Below, piece by piece: positions 30,101-38,504 of a DNA stretch of 64,000 bases. Within the stretch, counting starts at the first letter, position 1. Every line of letters begins with the position of its first letter. Source of the DNA: an uncultured Campylobacterales bacterium (GTDB taxonomy: Bacteria > Campylobacterota > Campylobacteria > Campylobacterales > Sulfurimonadaceae); contig CAITKP010000092.1 in NCBI GenBank assembly GCA_903892995.1, forward strand, positions 1-64,000, given 5' to 3'. The notes below the pieces were generated by a model. That model was not told where the DNA came from. It saw only the letters and a program-made list of their open reading frames with translations, and made no database searches. The translations under genes were made by a program, and so were the position numbers.

Positions 30101-30241
30101 GTGGGAAGTGAGATTCAAAAGCCATTGGCGATTGTTGTTTTAGGCGGTTTAGTTACTTCGACCATATTAACACTTTTGATATTGCCGCCTGCATTTAAAA
30201 TACTCTATAAAAAGGAAGCAAAAAATGTTGAAAATGCTTGA
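27167..30241 (+). CDS. CusA/CzcA family heavy-metal efflux RND pump
   Basis: 1024 aa; IPIDAFPDISSTQVKI, GIAVLNGVVMVSYFN, GMLVDSAVVVVENAF, RRLRPVLMTAFIAALGLLPLL. Confidence 0.93.
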   Translation: MLHTIIEFSLKQRLVVILLSLALFAYGVYSFLKIPIDAFPDISSTQVKIILKAPGMTPEEVENRVVKPLEAELLGLENEKLLKSTSKYAIADITIDFLDGSDIYKARAQVAEKLATTMSALPNGVSGGMAPITTPLGEAFMFTIEGDISQKEKRDLLDFVIRPSLRGAKGVADLNALGGESRAIIVEPNVLAMKHLGVSMSALEETLSKNLKNDGAGRIDANEESLLVKVESGVKTPAEIANITIHSQNGPLRIGDFCEIRDDSRTRLGFVTKNGLGEATEGLVLTLKGANAQETVKQIKERLATLAPQLPAGVSIVPFYDRSELVQKAVHTVSKALIEAIVLVIILLILFLGDIRAAIAVSMILPFSLALAFIMMRFFGLSANLMSLGGLAIAIGMLVDSAVVVVENAFAKLSEGDSSLPKLHQVYRATKEVSVAVFSGILIITVVFLPLLTLEGLEGKMFAPVAMTIVFALFGSLILSLTLIPVLSSILLKSSHHEETKISLFFNRLYNPLLEFSLKKTKTLFVGAIIFLIMSFSLFFLLGKSFMPTLDEGDIILGIETAPSISLERSKALNLAIEQAIIAHVPEVKTIVARTGSDELGLDPMGLNQTDTFITLKPSNEWKVSSKEEIKKEIKDALKEFSGISFSFSQPIEMRISEMLTGTRGDLAIKIYGTDITTLNDLSQKIADILEKIQGSSEVFTTLNEGVNYLSVKPNRIETAKTGVDSAELGLFLKVALEGVTIDELPLGNKRIPVMMRLANEYSTDMEDFKSLEMPLSDGYAIGISSVADIRSVEGALKVDRENGERLSSVRSNVVDRDLVGFVEEAKQKIATEIKLPQGYRIVYGGQFENQQRAAAKLMTVVPLSIGVIFLILFFTFKSVSKTLLILLNIPFAVTGGIISLYLSGEYLSVPASVGFIALFGIAVLNGVVMVSYFNILLKNGCNIDDVVRTGAQRRLRPVLMTAFIAALGLLPLLFSTGVGSEIQKPLAIVVLGGLVTSTILTLLILPPAFKILYKKEAKNVENA

Positions 30242-30509
30242 TATCTATTTTACAATGGAGAATAAAGATCTGCTGGTAGATTTTTTATTAGAAAAAGGGT
30301 ATGATGATTTTTATTTCTTTACATGTAGCAGATATTCTGCAGAATCTTTTCTCATAAGTGCGCAGGAACAAGTGAGTGCACGTCGGGCTTTTGGCCTTTT
30401 TAGAATCTTTATTTTGCCTAATGATGTAGAGTCTCTTGCGCAGAGTATTAGAGAGAGTATTCGTGATAAAAATATTAAAATCTATATGCATGATGTAAGA
30501 GAGTTGTAA
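30225..30509 (+). CDS. DUF3240 family protein
   Basis: 94 aa, YFTMENKDLLVDFLLEKGYDDFYFF...SAQEQVSARRAFGLFRIFI; characteristic position after CzcA-type pumps. Confidence 0.7.
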   Translation: MLKMLDIYFTMENKDLLVDFLLEKGYDDFYFFTCSRYSAESFLISAQEQVSARRAFGLFRIFILPNDVESLAQSIRESIRDKNIKIYMHDVREL

Positions 30510-31166
30510 TTGAGAATCTTGATTGTAGATGATGAAAAAGAGCTTTTGCAACTGCTGCAGATCTCTTTATCGAATGAATTGATTGTAGATATAAGTGATA
30601 CTCCAGAGGAAGCTAAAAACTATCTCGATGCTTACTCTTATGGTGTTGTGATTTTTGATCGAACATTTTATGGCATTGATAGAGTAAAAGAGCTTATAGA
30701 ATACACTAAGAAAAAAAATCCGCAAACGGCTGTTCTTGTTTTAAGTGCATTGAGCAATGTCGAAGATAAAGTTGAAGGGTTTGAATATGGTGGCGATGAT
30801 TATTTAGAAAAGCCATTTGATATCAAAGAACTTCGTGCGAGAATTAACGCACTCTCTCGACGTTTTATGCCAAAAAAAATCAATTTAGAGTCCCATATTA
30901 TAGACATTGAAAATAAGACAATTGAATATAATGGCTCTATTTTAAAATTGAGTAAAAATGAGCACAACCTCTTTTTTTATCTTCTTAAAAGATCACCCAA
31001 TATTGTCTCAAGAGAGGAGATTATTGATGCAATTTATGACCATCCAGAATCTTTAAGTTCAAATGTTATCGATGAACTTGTCGCTAGATTGCGAAAAAAA
31101 ATTGATACAAATATCATTAAAACTATTAAAACAAGAGGATATGTGATTGAACTTCCATCTGCTTAA
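30510..31166 (+). CDS. OmpR-family response regulator (TTG start)
   Basis: LRILIVDDEKELLQLL receiver, EYGGDDYLEKPFDIKELRARI, winged helix C-terminus. Confidence 0.9.
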   Translation: MRILIVDDEKELLQLLQISLSNELIVDISDTPEEAKNYLDAYSYGVVIFDRTFYGIDRVKELIEYTKKKNPQTAVLVLSALSNVEDKVEGFEYGGDDYLEKPFDIKELRARINALSRRFMPKKINLESHIIDIENKTIEYNGSILKLSKNEHNLFFYLLKRSPNIVSREEIIDAIYDHPESLSSNVIDELVARLRKKIDTNIIKTIKTRGYVIELPSA

Positions 31167-32370
31167 ATCCCTAAAAGTTAAAATCCTAGTTTTAACCTCT
31201 TTATTTATTGCTGTCACATTTGCAATCAACTGGAATTTAGCGGTGAATACTATTGAAAAAGAGAAAAAAGAGGATTTAAAAAATATTCTTGCTCATGTTT
31301 TGGTAGAGAGTGTGGATGAGTATATGGTTTCTAATCTTACCCTTTCTTCGGATGTAACATATTTACAAACGATTCCTCATAATGTGATGATATTGAAAAA
31401 CTCAGAAGTGCATAATCTTCATTTTACTCTCACGCAAACTCCTGCACAATTTTCAGATGATGTGATAGGAGTTTCCACTAGAACTCACGATTACTATCTT
31501 AATATCAGCAGTGATACAAAAAAAATAGATCAAGCAGTGAGCAAATATGCCAATCAGCTTTTTGAACAATACTTTATAACTTTACTGATCTTTTTGGGGA
31601 CGAGTTGGTTTTTTTTACAACGCTATCTTACACCGCTTTCAAAGCTTGCAAATCAGATATCGGCATGGAAAGATGATGATCCTTTTGCATTTAGCGTTAA
31701 AAATGTTGGTTCAGAGATTCAGGAACTCTCCTTTGCTTTTTCAAATCTTATTAAGCGTTTGGATGGATTCAGAAAAAAGGAAAAAGAGCTTTTCAAAGAG
31801 ATGGCACATGAGCTTAAAACTCCTCTTGCTATTATGAAAGCTAGAATAGATGTGTATGAAAATGATGATACAGCTGATAAAAAAAAGTTTATCAGTGACT
31901 TCAACAATGATATCGCAAGATTGACATCGGAGTTAAAAAGCATACTTTTTTTCGAAAGTAGTGATTTTGATCAAAAAACAAAATTTTATGTAGATGAAAT
32001 TTTGACACAAGTAATTGCAAAGACAGAGATTTTAGCACATAGCAGGGGATTGCATCTTTTTGTATGTGCAGATAATTTTGAAGTTTTTATATCAAAAAAA
32101 CTCTTTAAAAAAGTTCTCATAGTACTTATAGAAAATGCTCTAACCTATGCGAAAGAAAATAGTGAAATAAAGATTGATGTAGGGGCGAATGAAAAGCGAG
32201 TGAGTATCACGAATGTGAAAAATAAAGAAAAATTTCTTTTTAGCTCAAAGATAGGGCATAAAATATTAAATAGAATCACGCAAGAGATCAATATTAAATT
32301 TGAAATTTTTGAAAATGATGAGATATATTGTGTTAATATTTTTCTTGACAAACAACAAGGGAAAAGTTAA
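31147..32370 (+). CDS. Sensor histidine kinase
   Basis: EMAHELKTPLAIMKARID H-box, VLIENALTYAKEN N-box; overlaps RR. Confidence 0.88.
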   Translation: MNFHLLKSLKVKILVLTSLFIAVTFAINWNLAVNTIEKEKKEDLKNILAHVLVESVDEYMVSNLTLSSDVTYLQTIPHNVMILKNSEVHNLHFTLTQTPAQFSDDVIGVSTRTHDYYLNISSDTKKIDQAVSKYANQLFEQYFITLLIFLGTSWFFLQRYLTPLSKLANQISAWKDDDPFAFSVKNVGSEIQELSFAFSNLIKRLDGFRKKEKELFKEMAHELKTPLAIMKARIDVYENDDTADKKKFISDFNNDIARLTSELKSILFFESSDFDQKTKFYVDEILTQVIAKTEILAHSRGLHLFVCADNFEVFISKKLFKKVLIVLIENALTYAKENSEIKIDVGANEKRVSITNVKNKEKFLFSSKIGHKILNRITQEINIKFEIFENDEIYCVNIFLDKQQGKS

Positions 32371-33390
32371 ATGCTCATAAAATTCTGTATAAAAAATATC
32401 CTTCTTTTTGGTGTATTGATATTTACTGGATGCACTGCGCCAGCTATAAGTTCCCAAACAAATAAACAGATGCAACAGATCTCTTTAGAAGAGTTTCACA
32501 AAAAAATGAAGAATCAAGAAAAGTTTTCAGCACCTGTCATATTTGAAAAAACAGAACATGGATTTAGCATAAATGGTAAAGCGTATAAAGATGAAGATGG
32601 TGATATCGAAGATGTTGGCTTTAATAAAGCTACGGGATTTGTGAGTTATCTAATCCATATTAAAGATGATGAATATGCAATAAAGAGTTTACAAGTTTTA
32701 TCTAATGAAAAAGCCTTTACAGTTGCACAAGTGAAACAGATGAATAATATTTGGTACATCACGAGTTGCATGAATGAAACCTTGCATGGTAAAAGATTGA
32801 TTTTAGGTTCGAAAGGTTTTGTGCTTGTTCAAGAAAATGAAGATGTTCTCCTCTATGATTACCTCAGCGAAATAAAAACCATCCATATTCAAGCTGGATA
32901 TCAAATATCAAGCTATCAAAATGGTGATATTTCTGATAGCAAGATCATTCTCACACAAAGTTCAAAAATATTATCAGGTTTTAATATCTGTGATTACTTT
33001 AAAAGTACAGCAGATCTTAACTATCATCTAACAAATCTTGATACAAATCGCAGTTTTGATATGAATATTTCTCATGATGGATCACCATCAAAAATATGTA
33101 CAAAATATATGGGAAGATGGAATAATCCAAAATGTGTGCAATACAAAGAGCGAAGAACACCTCTCTCTACGAGTATAGAATGGATATACTCTCCATCTGG
33201 AGTCATTGCCATTACTCTTGAAAACAGTATGCAACAGATCTACATGACAAACCTAACAACTAATAAAAAAACCCTGCTAGATAGTTGTCCATCAAAATTT
33301 AAAGGGTTTAAAATTGATGCAGATAATGAAAAAAAATTTACTATTATGGCTACATGTAAAGATACCAATAAAATAGTTTTAAAGTTTTGA
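32371..33390 (+). CDS. Putative lipoprotein of unknown function
   Basis: Signal sequence with lipobox LIFTGC; no recognised domain. Confidence 0.55.
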   Translation: MLIKFCIKNILLFGVLIFTGCTAPAISSQTNKQMQQISLEEFHKKMKNQEKFSAPVIFEKTEHGFSINGKAYKDEDGDIEDVGFNKATGFVSYLIHIKDDEYAIKSLQVLSNEKAFTVAQVKQMNNIWYITSCMNETLHGKRLILGSKGFVLVQENEDVLLYDYLSEIKTIHIQAGYQISSYQNGDISDSKIILTQSSKILSGFNICDYFKSTADLNYHLTNLDTNRSFDMNISHDGSPSKICTKYMGRWNNPKCVQYKERRTPLSTSIEWIYSPSGVIAITLENSMQQIYMTNLTTNKKTLLDSCPSKFKGFKIDADNEKKFTIMATCKDTNKIVLKF

Positions 33391-33488
33391 ACTATATTTC
33401 AACCTCATTCTTCTAGTGTTATCTTCATATAATCTTCATTTTTATTCATTATAGTTCTGATATCAAATATTTATTGGAGAAAATAATA

Positions 33489-34832
33489 ATGAAAAAATCT
33501 GCTTTTTCGACAGCTGCTATAATGACATTTTTACTGACACTAATCGCAGTTGATAACGCTTATGCTGTACCAAGTTTTGCACGACAAACAGGACTTGATT
33601 GTATGGCGTGTCATACAGCTTTTCCTGAATTGACACAAATGGGACGCGATTTTAAACTACGCGGATATACGATGGGTGGAGGGGAGACTAAAATGCCTCT
33701 TCCTTTAGCCGCAATGGTTATGGCTGATGCGACAAATATTGCAAAAAGTAAAAATGCTAACGGTGACTATATGGCCGCTAATGGCAATGGACAAGATAGA
33801 AATAATGAACTTGTCGTACCGCAGGTTAGTCTTTTTTATGGTGGAAAGATCTATGGAAATCTTGGTATGTTTATGCAAGTGACTTATGATGGCACAAATT
33901 TGCCTCAAGATAAGGGTGTTGCGACAAACACGGCTATGGATAACACTGATATTAGATATGCAGATTCTAAGATGATTGCAGACAAAGAACTTATATATGG
34001 TGTCACACTCAATAATAATCCATCTGTGCAAGATATCTGGAACTCAACATCAGCTTGGGGCTTTCCTTATGCTTCTTCTGCAGTAGCACCAGCGCCAAGT
34101 GCGTCAACTCTTTTAGATGGTGGTTTAAGTCAAATGGTCGCAGGTTTGAGTGCTTATGCAATGTGGAATGATATGATCTATGTAGAAGCAGGCGCATATC
34201 AAACAGCACCAAAAAATGGGGTTTTAAGTTTCCTTGGATGGAATAACGGCGGAGCTAATCCTGTAGTTCATGGAAATGCACCGTATGGACGTATCGCTTT
34301 GCAACATGATTTTGGAGATCATTATCTGATGGTTGGTTCATCTATGATGACTACAAGTGTGAAACAAGATGGTACAGATAAACTTGATACACATCATGAT
34401 TGGTCTGTGGATGCAGAGTACCAATACAATTATGATAAGCATTATGTCACAGCGACAGCTTCAAAAATATGGGAAAAAGCGAATCTTGATGCAAGCCAAT
34501 TTTTAGGGAATGCAGATAATAGTTCTGATTCTATAACTACAACAAAAGTCAAAGCAAGCTACTATTATGATCATAAATACGGAGCTTCACTTGGGTATGT
34601 TACAACATCTGGAAATGTAGATGTAAAAAAATATACCGATAGCGCAAATGGTTCACCTGATAGCAGTTATAGTATCGCCGAGTTTGATTATCTACCGATT
34701 AGTCAAGTTAAATTTTCTTTATCATATACCATGTATGACAAATTTAACGGAGTAAAAACAAACTATGATAACGCAGGGCGCAATGCATCAGATAACAACA
34801 CACTTTATCTTGTGGGGTGGTTTATGTTTTAG
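33489..34832 (+). CDS. Single-heme c-type cytochrome / outer-membrane barrel-like protein
   Basis: Signal peptide, LDCMACHTAFPELTQMGRDFKLRGYTMGG (CxxCH), then a long beta-rich region ending LYLVGWFMF. Confidence 0.7.
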   Translation: MKKSAFSTAAIMTFLLTLIAVDNAYAVPSFARQTGLDCMACHTAFPELTQMGRDFKLRGYTMGGGETKMPLPLAAMVMADATNIAKSKNANGDYMAANGNGQDRNNELVVPQVSLFYGGKIYGNLGMFMQVTYDGTNLPQDKGVATNTAMDNTDIRYADSKMIADKELIYGVTLNNNPSVQDIWNSTSAWGFPYASSAVAPAPSASTLLDGGLSQMVAGLSAYAMWNDMIYVEAGAYQTAPKNGVLSFLGWNNGGANPVVHGNAPYGRIALQHDFGDHYLMVGSSMMTTSVKQDGTDKLDTHHDWSVDAEYQYNYDKHYVTATASKIWEKANLDASQFLGNADNSSDSITTTKVKASYYYDHKYGASLGYVTTSGNVDVKKYTDSANGSPDSSYSIAEFDYLPISQVKFSLSYTMYDKFNGVKTNYDNAGRNASDNNTLYLVGWFMF

Positions 34833-34901
34833 AGGAACACAAAACATTTAATCAGTAAAGTGCATTTTTAGAAGAAACAAATAAAATCATAGGAGAGACT
34901 C

Positions 34902-35240
34902 ATGACAGTCAATTCAAATACGCCAGTTGCTATAAACACTTTGGCGAATATTCAAAATATCCAACAACCCACTGTTTCAGCACAAGCTACGCGTTCAATG
35001 GATAGAGCTGAGTTTAGTGAAACTGCCAAACAATTATCGCAGGAGGATATGCAAGCTCATAGTAAAAGTGGTGCGAGTGGTACTTGGTCACAACCTTCCT
35101 CACCATCTACACCAACAAACCTCAATACTCCGACTGCAAGTTCTACAAATGATCTTCAGTCTTTATTGATGAAAACAATTTTATCAGCATATGGTTCGAC
35201 GTCTCAGAATGGTTCAAGCAATATGAGTTTAACGGCATAA
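34902..35240 (+). CDS. Small Ser/Thr/Gln-rich hypothetical protein
   Basis: 112 aa ORF with upstream AGGAGA RBS; no signal peptide; contains SKSGASGTWS. Confidence 0.5.
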   Translation: MTVNSNTPVAINTLANIQNIQQPTVSAQATRSMDRAEFSETAKQLSQEDMQAHSKSGASGTWSQPSSPSTPTNLNTPTASSTNDLQSLLMKTILSAYGSTSQNGSSNMSLTA

Positions 35241-35241
35241 T

Positions 35242-36063
35242 TTGTATCTATTTGAGTTTGAGGCTTTTACTACTTTTTGCGAGGTTCAGATCGATTCGTC
35301 CGATGAAGATCTGGCAAAAAAACTCGCGAATGATATTTGGTGCAATGCAAAAAGACTAGAATCTCAATACAGTTATTTTAAAGAAGACTCACAGCTTTAC
35401 AAAGTTAATCACAGAGAGTCTAAAAGCTTACATGTAAGCGATGAATTTGCAGGACTTTTATCATTAGCTCTTTTTTATAGTCAAAAGACAGATGGGGCTT
35501 TTGATGTTGCAATGGCTGGAACTTTAAAAGATAACAGAGACAATATTGAAACAGTCTATGATTTTGCCTCTGCAACATGTATTGCTCTTGAATCCAATAC
35601 ACTTACTTTTAGTAATGATATTACTAAAATAGATTTTGGTGGGCTCGTGAAAGAGTATGCCGTAGATCAATCTATTTTGATTTTAAAACTAGCAGGTATT
35701 AAATCGGCTTTGGTCAATTTTGGAGGTGATATTGCAGCTATTGGAAACCATCATGGTGAGATTTGGAATATCGGTATAGAGGATCCTAATGATGAGAATC
35801 TCAACATCGCATTTATTGAACTTGATGCATGCTCTTTGTGTACTTCAGGAGACTCAAAAAGATATAAAGAGGTCGATGGAAAAAAGCTCTCACATATTGT
35901 TTCTTTGCAACAAAATGATTATAAACAGATAAGTGTTATCGCTCCAACAACAGTAGATGCCGGTGTTTGGAGTACGGCTTTACTTGTAAATTCACAATTG
36001 AAACCACCTGCGCATATAAAAGTTGTAAGCAAAATTTTTAAAGACAATAGCTTATTAGGATAG
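35242..36063 (+). CDS. FAD:protein FMN transferase (ApbE family), TTG start, no signal peptide
   Basis: KIDFGGLVKEYAVDQSILILKLAGIKSALVNFGGDIAAIG and TTVDAGVWSTALLV match ApbE motifs. Confidence 0.82.
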   Translation: MYLFEFEAFTTFCEVQIDSSDEDLAKKLANDIWCNAKRLESQYSYFKEDSQLYKVNHRESKSLHVSDEFAGLLSLALFYSQKTDGAFDVAMAGTLKDNRDNIETVYDFASATCIALESNTLTFSNDITKIDFGGLVKEYAVDQSILILKLAGIKSALVNFGGDIAAIGNHHGEIWNIGIEDPNDENLNIAFIELDACSLCTSGDSKRYKEVDGKKLSHIVSLQQNDYKQISVIAPTTVDAGVWSTALLVNSQLKPPAHIKVVSKIFKDNSLLG

Positions 36064-36072
36064 AATATTAGA

Positions 36073-36735
36073 ATGAATGTATTAGTTGTAGAAGATGATT
36101 TTTTAAATGCTGATCTTATCGAAAAGTTGCTCTCTAAAGAGGGGTTTGAAGTAGATATTGCCAGATCGTTTGTTGAGGCAATATCATGTATCGATAAAAG
36201 TATATATCATCTTATTATTCTAGATTGGAACTTGCCAGATAAGAGTGGGTATGAGTTTTTAAAAGAGCTTCGGACTCTTTTAATCGATGTACAAGTATTG
36301 ATGCTTTCTGCAAATGATGGAGTAGAATATAGAGTGAAAGCATTAAATGGCGGTGCGGATGATTATCTTTGTAAACCATACTCGCACATAGAGCTTTTAG
36401 CGCGTGTCAATTCACTGCTTCGACGTACAAATTCAAACAAAAACAGTACTATACAAATAGGTGCTATAAATATTTATAAAAATTCAAAAGAGGTTAAACT
36501 TGATGATGAACTTATAAATCTAACACCTGCTGAGTATGATATTTTAGAAATTTTAGCTTCAAATCCAAAAAAAACTTTTACTAAATATGAACTTTTAACA
36601 CTTATTCAAAACGATTTTGCGTCATTTTCAATGAGTAATATTATTGAGGTTCACATTAAAAACATAAGAAAAAAACTTCAAGATAAAGAGATTATTAAAA
36701 CTGTACGAAGTATAGGCTATAAGATCGCTTCATAA
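36073..36735 (+). CDS. OmpR-family response regulator
   Basis: MNVLVVEDDFLNADLIEKLL...LDWNLPDKSGYEF...GGADDYLCKPYSHIELLAR. Confidence 0.9.
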   Translation: MNVLVVEDDFLNADLIEKLLSKEGFEVDIARSFVEAISCIDKSIYHLIILDWNLPDKSGYEFLKELRTLLIDVQVLMLSANDGVEYRVKALNGGADDYLCKPYSHIELLARVNSLLRRTNSNKNSTIQIGAINIYKNSKEVKLDDELINLTPAEYDILEILASNPKKTFTKYELLTLIQNDFASFSMSNIIEVHIKNIRKKLQDKEIIKTVRSIGYKIAS

Positions 36736-36745
36736 AGGTTCATGT

Positions 36746-37726
36746 ATGCGTAGATTTTTAGGGATATTTATAATATTTTTTGCCTTGCATGCTCATGCCG
36801 AATATGAACTTGGTAATGGAATACAAGTGGGGAGTTTGCCTTTATACCTTGGTGGATATTTTTCACTTAATTATGAAAATAGGGCAGATGTAAAAAAATA
36901 TAGTATAGATGATCTTTCAATGCTTGGATATGGAACATATGAGAAGTTCTCATACATGGCGGAGTTTGAGTTTCATGATCTTTATTCAGAAACATCAGTA
37001 GGGGACATTTCAACAATTAAAAGAGATACACAGCTTCATACTGAAAGAGTTTACTTTGATTATAGTTATAATGAAAATTATACACTTAGAGTCGGACGGT
37101 ATAACTCTTCTATTGGTATTTGGAACCTTTTACCGATCAATGTGCTCAGACAGACCACATCAAATCCAAAGACACAAAATCTTTTTCCAAATTTCACGAC
37201 AGGGGCTGATCTGACGTATGCATCTTTTGATGACAATGAGCTGAAAATCAACCTTATGTTAGAGAACAACAAAGATATTGATCCGACTTATGATAATTAC
37301 AATATAGATAAACTTTATGGATTAGGAGTTTCTTATGAGAAGGATGAATATTCACTAAAAGTTAATACAGGTTACTTCCATACAACAAATAGTTTTGATT
37401 CTAATTTATACTATTTTTTAATCTCTGGAAAATATGATACTGAAATGTATGAGTTTTCAAGTGAAATAGGCAGACAGGAATCAAAAAACAAAACGACAAT
37501 TCCATATACAGCGTATATTCAAGGTTTATACCGTTTTACTCCAAAACATACAGCTATTTTACGTTTAGAAACATATGATGATAAACTCAAAGATAAAACA
37601 GATAGTTTTTCAGTTATAGGATATAGCTATAGACCCTCTTATCCAATTGCCCTGAAGTCAGAATATCAGTTTCATACTCTTAATAAAGATAATCAATTTC
37701 TCTTTTCTATCTCGGTACTTTTTTAA
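36746..37726 (+). CDS. Outer-membrane beta-barrel (porin-like) protein
   Basis: Signal peptide; alternating aromatic strands (TERVYFDYSYNENYTLRVGRYNSSIGIWN); terminal FLFSISVLF. Confidence 0.65.
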   Translation: MRRFLGIFIIFFALHAHAEYELGNGIQVGSLPLYLGGYFSLNYENRADVKKYSIDDLSMLGYGTYEKFSYMAEFEFHDLYSETSVGDISTIKRDTQLHTERVYFDYSYNENYTLRVGRYNSSIGIWNLLPINVLRQTTSNPKTQNLFPNFTTGADLTYASFDDNELKINLMLENNKDIDPTYDNYNIDKLYGLGVSYEKDEYSLKVNTGYFHTTNSFDSNLYYFLISGKYDTEMYEFSSEIGRQESKNKTTIPYTAYIQGLYRFTPKHTAILRLETYDDKLKDKTDSFSVIGYSYRPSYPIALKSEYQFHTLNKDNQFLFSISVLF

Positions 37727-38127
37727 TGAAACTGATTTTTATCATTCTTCTTTTATCGCAATTTGCTTTTGGTCATGAATATGTAGTTGTTGCTAACAAA
37801 CATATGGAGGATCTTTCACCCTCGCAAATCAGAGCAATTTTTTTAAAAAGACTGCTATTTATAGGTGATATGAAAGCGGTTCCTTTAAATCTTGATGCAA
37901 GAGATCCTCTTCGTGAAAAATTTGAGCAACACATACTAGAAATAAGTTTTGATCGCTTGCAATCCTACTGGACAAAAGAGCATTATCTCGGACACCGGCC
38001 GCCTATTAGTTTGAAATCTCAAGAGAGTGTGAAGGCCTTTGTAAAAAAAGTAGATGGTTCTATTGGTTATATTAATATAGATAGTATGGATGATAGTTTA
38101 AAAATATTGTATAGATGGAGTGAATGA
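37726..38127 (+). CDS. Periplasmic phosphate/ligand-binding (PstS-like) small protein
   Basis: Signal peptide; EYVVVANKHMEDLSPSQIRAIFLKRLLFIGDMKAVPLNL...GSIGYI pattern of short PBP-like proteins. Confidence 0.65.
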   Translation: MKLIFIILLLSQFAFGHEYVVVANKHMEDLSPSQIRAIFLKRLLFIGDMKAVPLNLDARDPLREKFEQHILEISFDRLQSYWTKEHYLGHRPPISLKSQESVKAFVKKVDGSIGYINIDSMDDSLKILYRWSE

Positions 38128-38504
38128 TGGTAACGATTCTATTATGTGATGATGACTTGATGAATAGAAAAGTTGCTTCGAAAATATTAGTGAAAGAGGG
38201 CTTTTATATCCTAGAAGCACAAAATGGACAAGAAGCTCTTGATATTTTAAAAAAAAATAGGGTAGATTTGATTCTTATGGATCTTATGATGCCTGTCATG
38301 GATGGTTTTGAAGCGACAAAACGTATAAAAAATGATGATGAACTTAGAGCTATTCCACTGATTATTATCTCTGCACTTTGTGATCAAGAAGCTGTTATAA
38401 AAGGCTTAGAAATAGGTGCTGATGAGTATCTTGCAAAACCTTTTGATCTTATGGATTTTAGACTAAAAATAAAAAATACACTTCTAAGGTTTTATGGTGT
38501 TTAA
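38124..38504 (+). CDS. Stand-alone receiver-domain response regulator
   Basis: ILLCDDDLMNRKVASKIL...VDLILMDLMMPVMDGFEATKRI...GADEYLAKPFD. Confidence 0.9.
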   Translation: MMVTILLCDDDLMNRKVASKILVKEGFYILEAQNGQEALDILKKNRVDLILMDLMMPVMDGFEATKRIKNDDELRAIPLIIISALCDQEAVIKGLEIGADEYLAKPFDLMDFRLKIKNTLLRFYGV

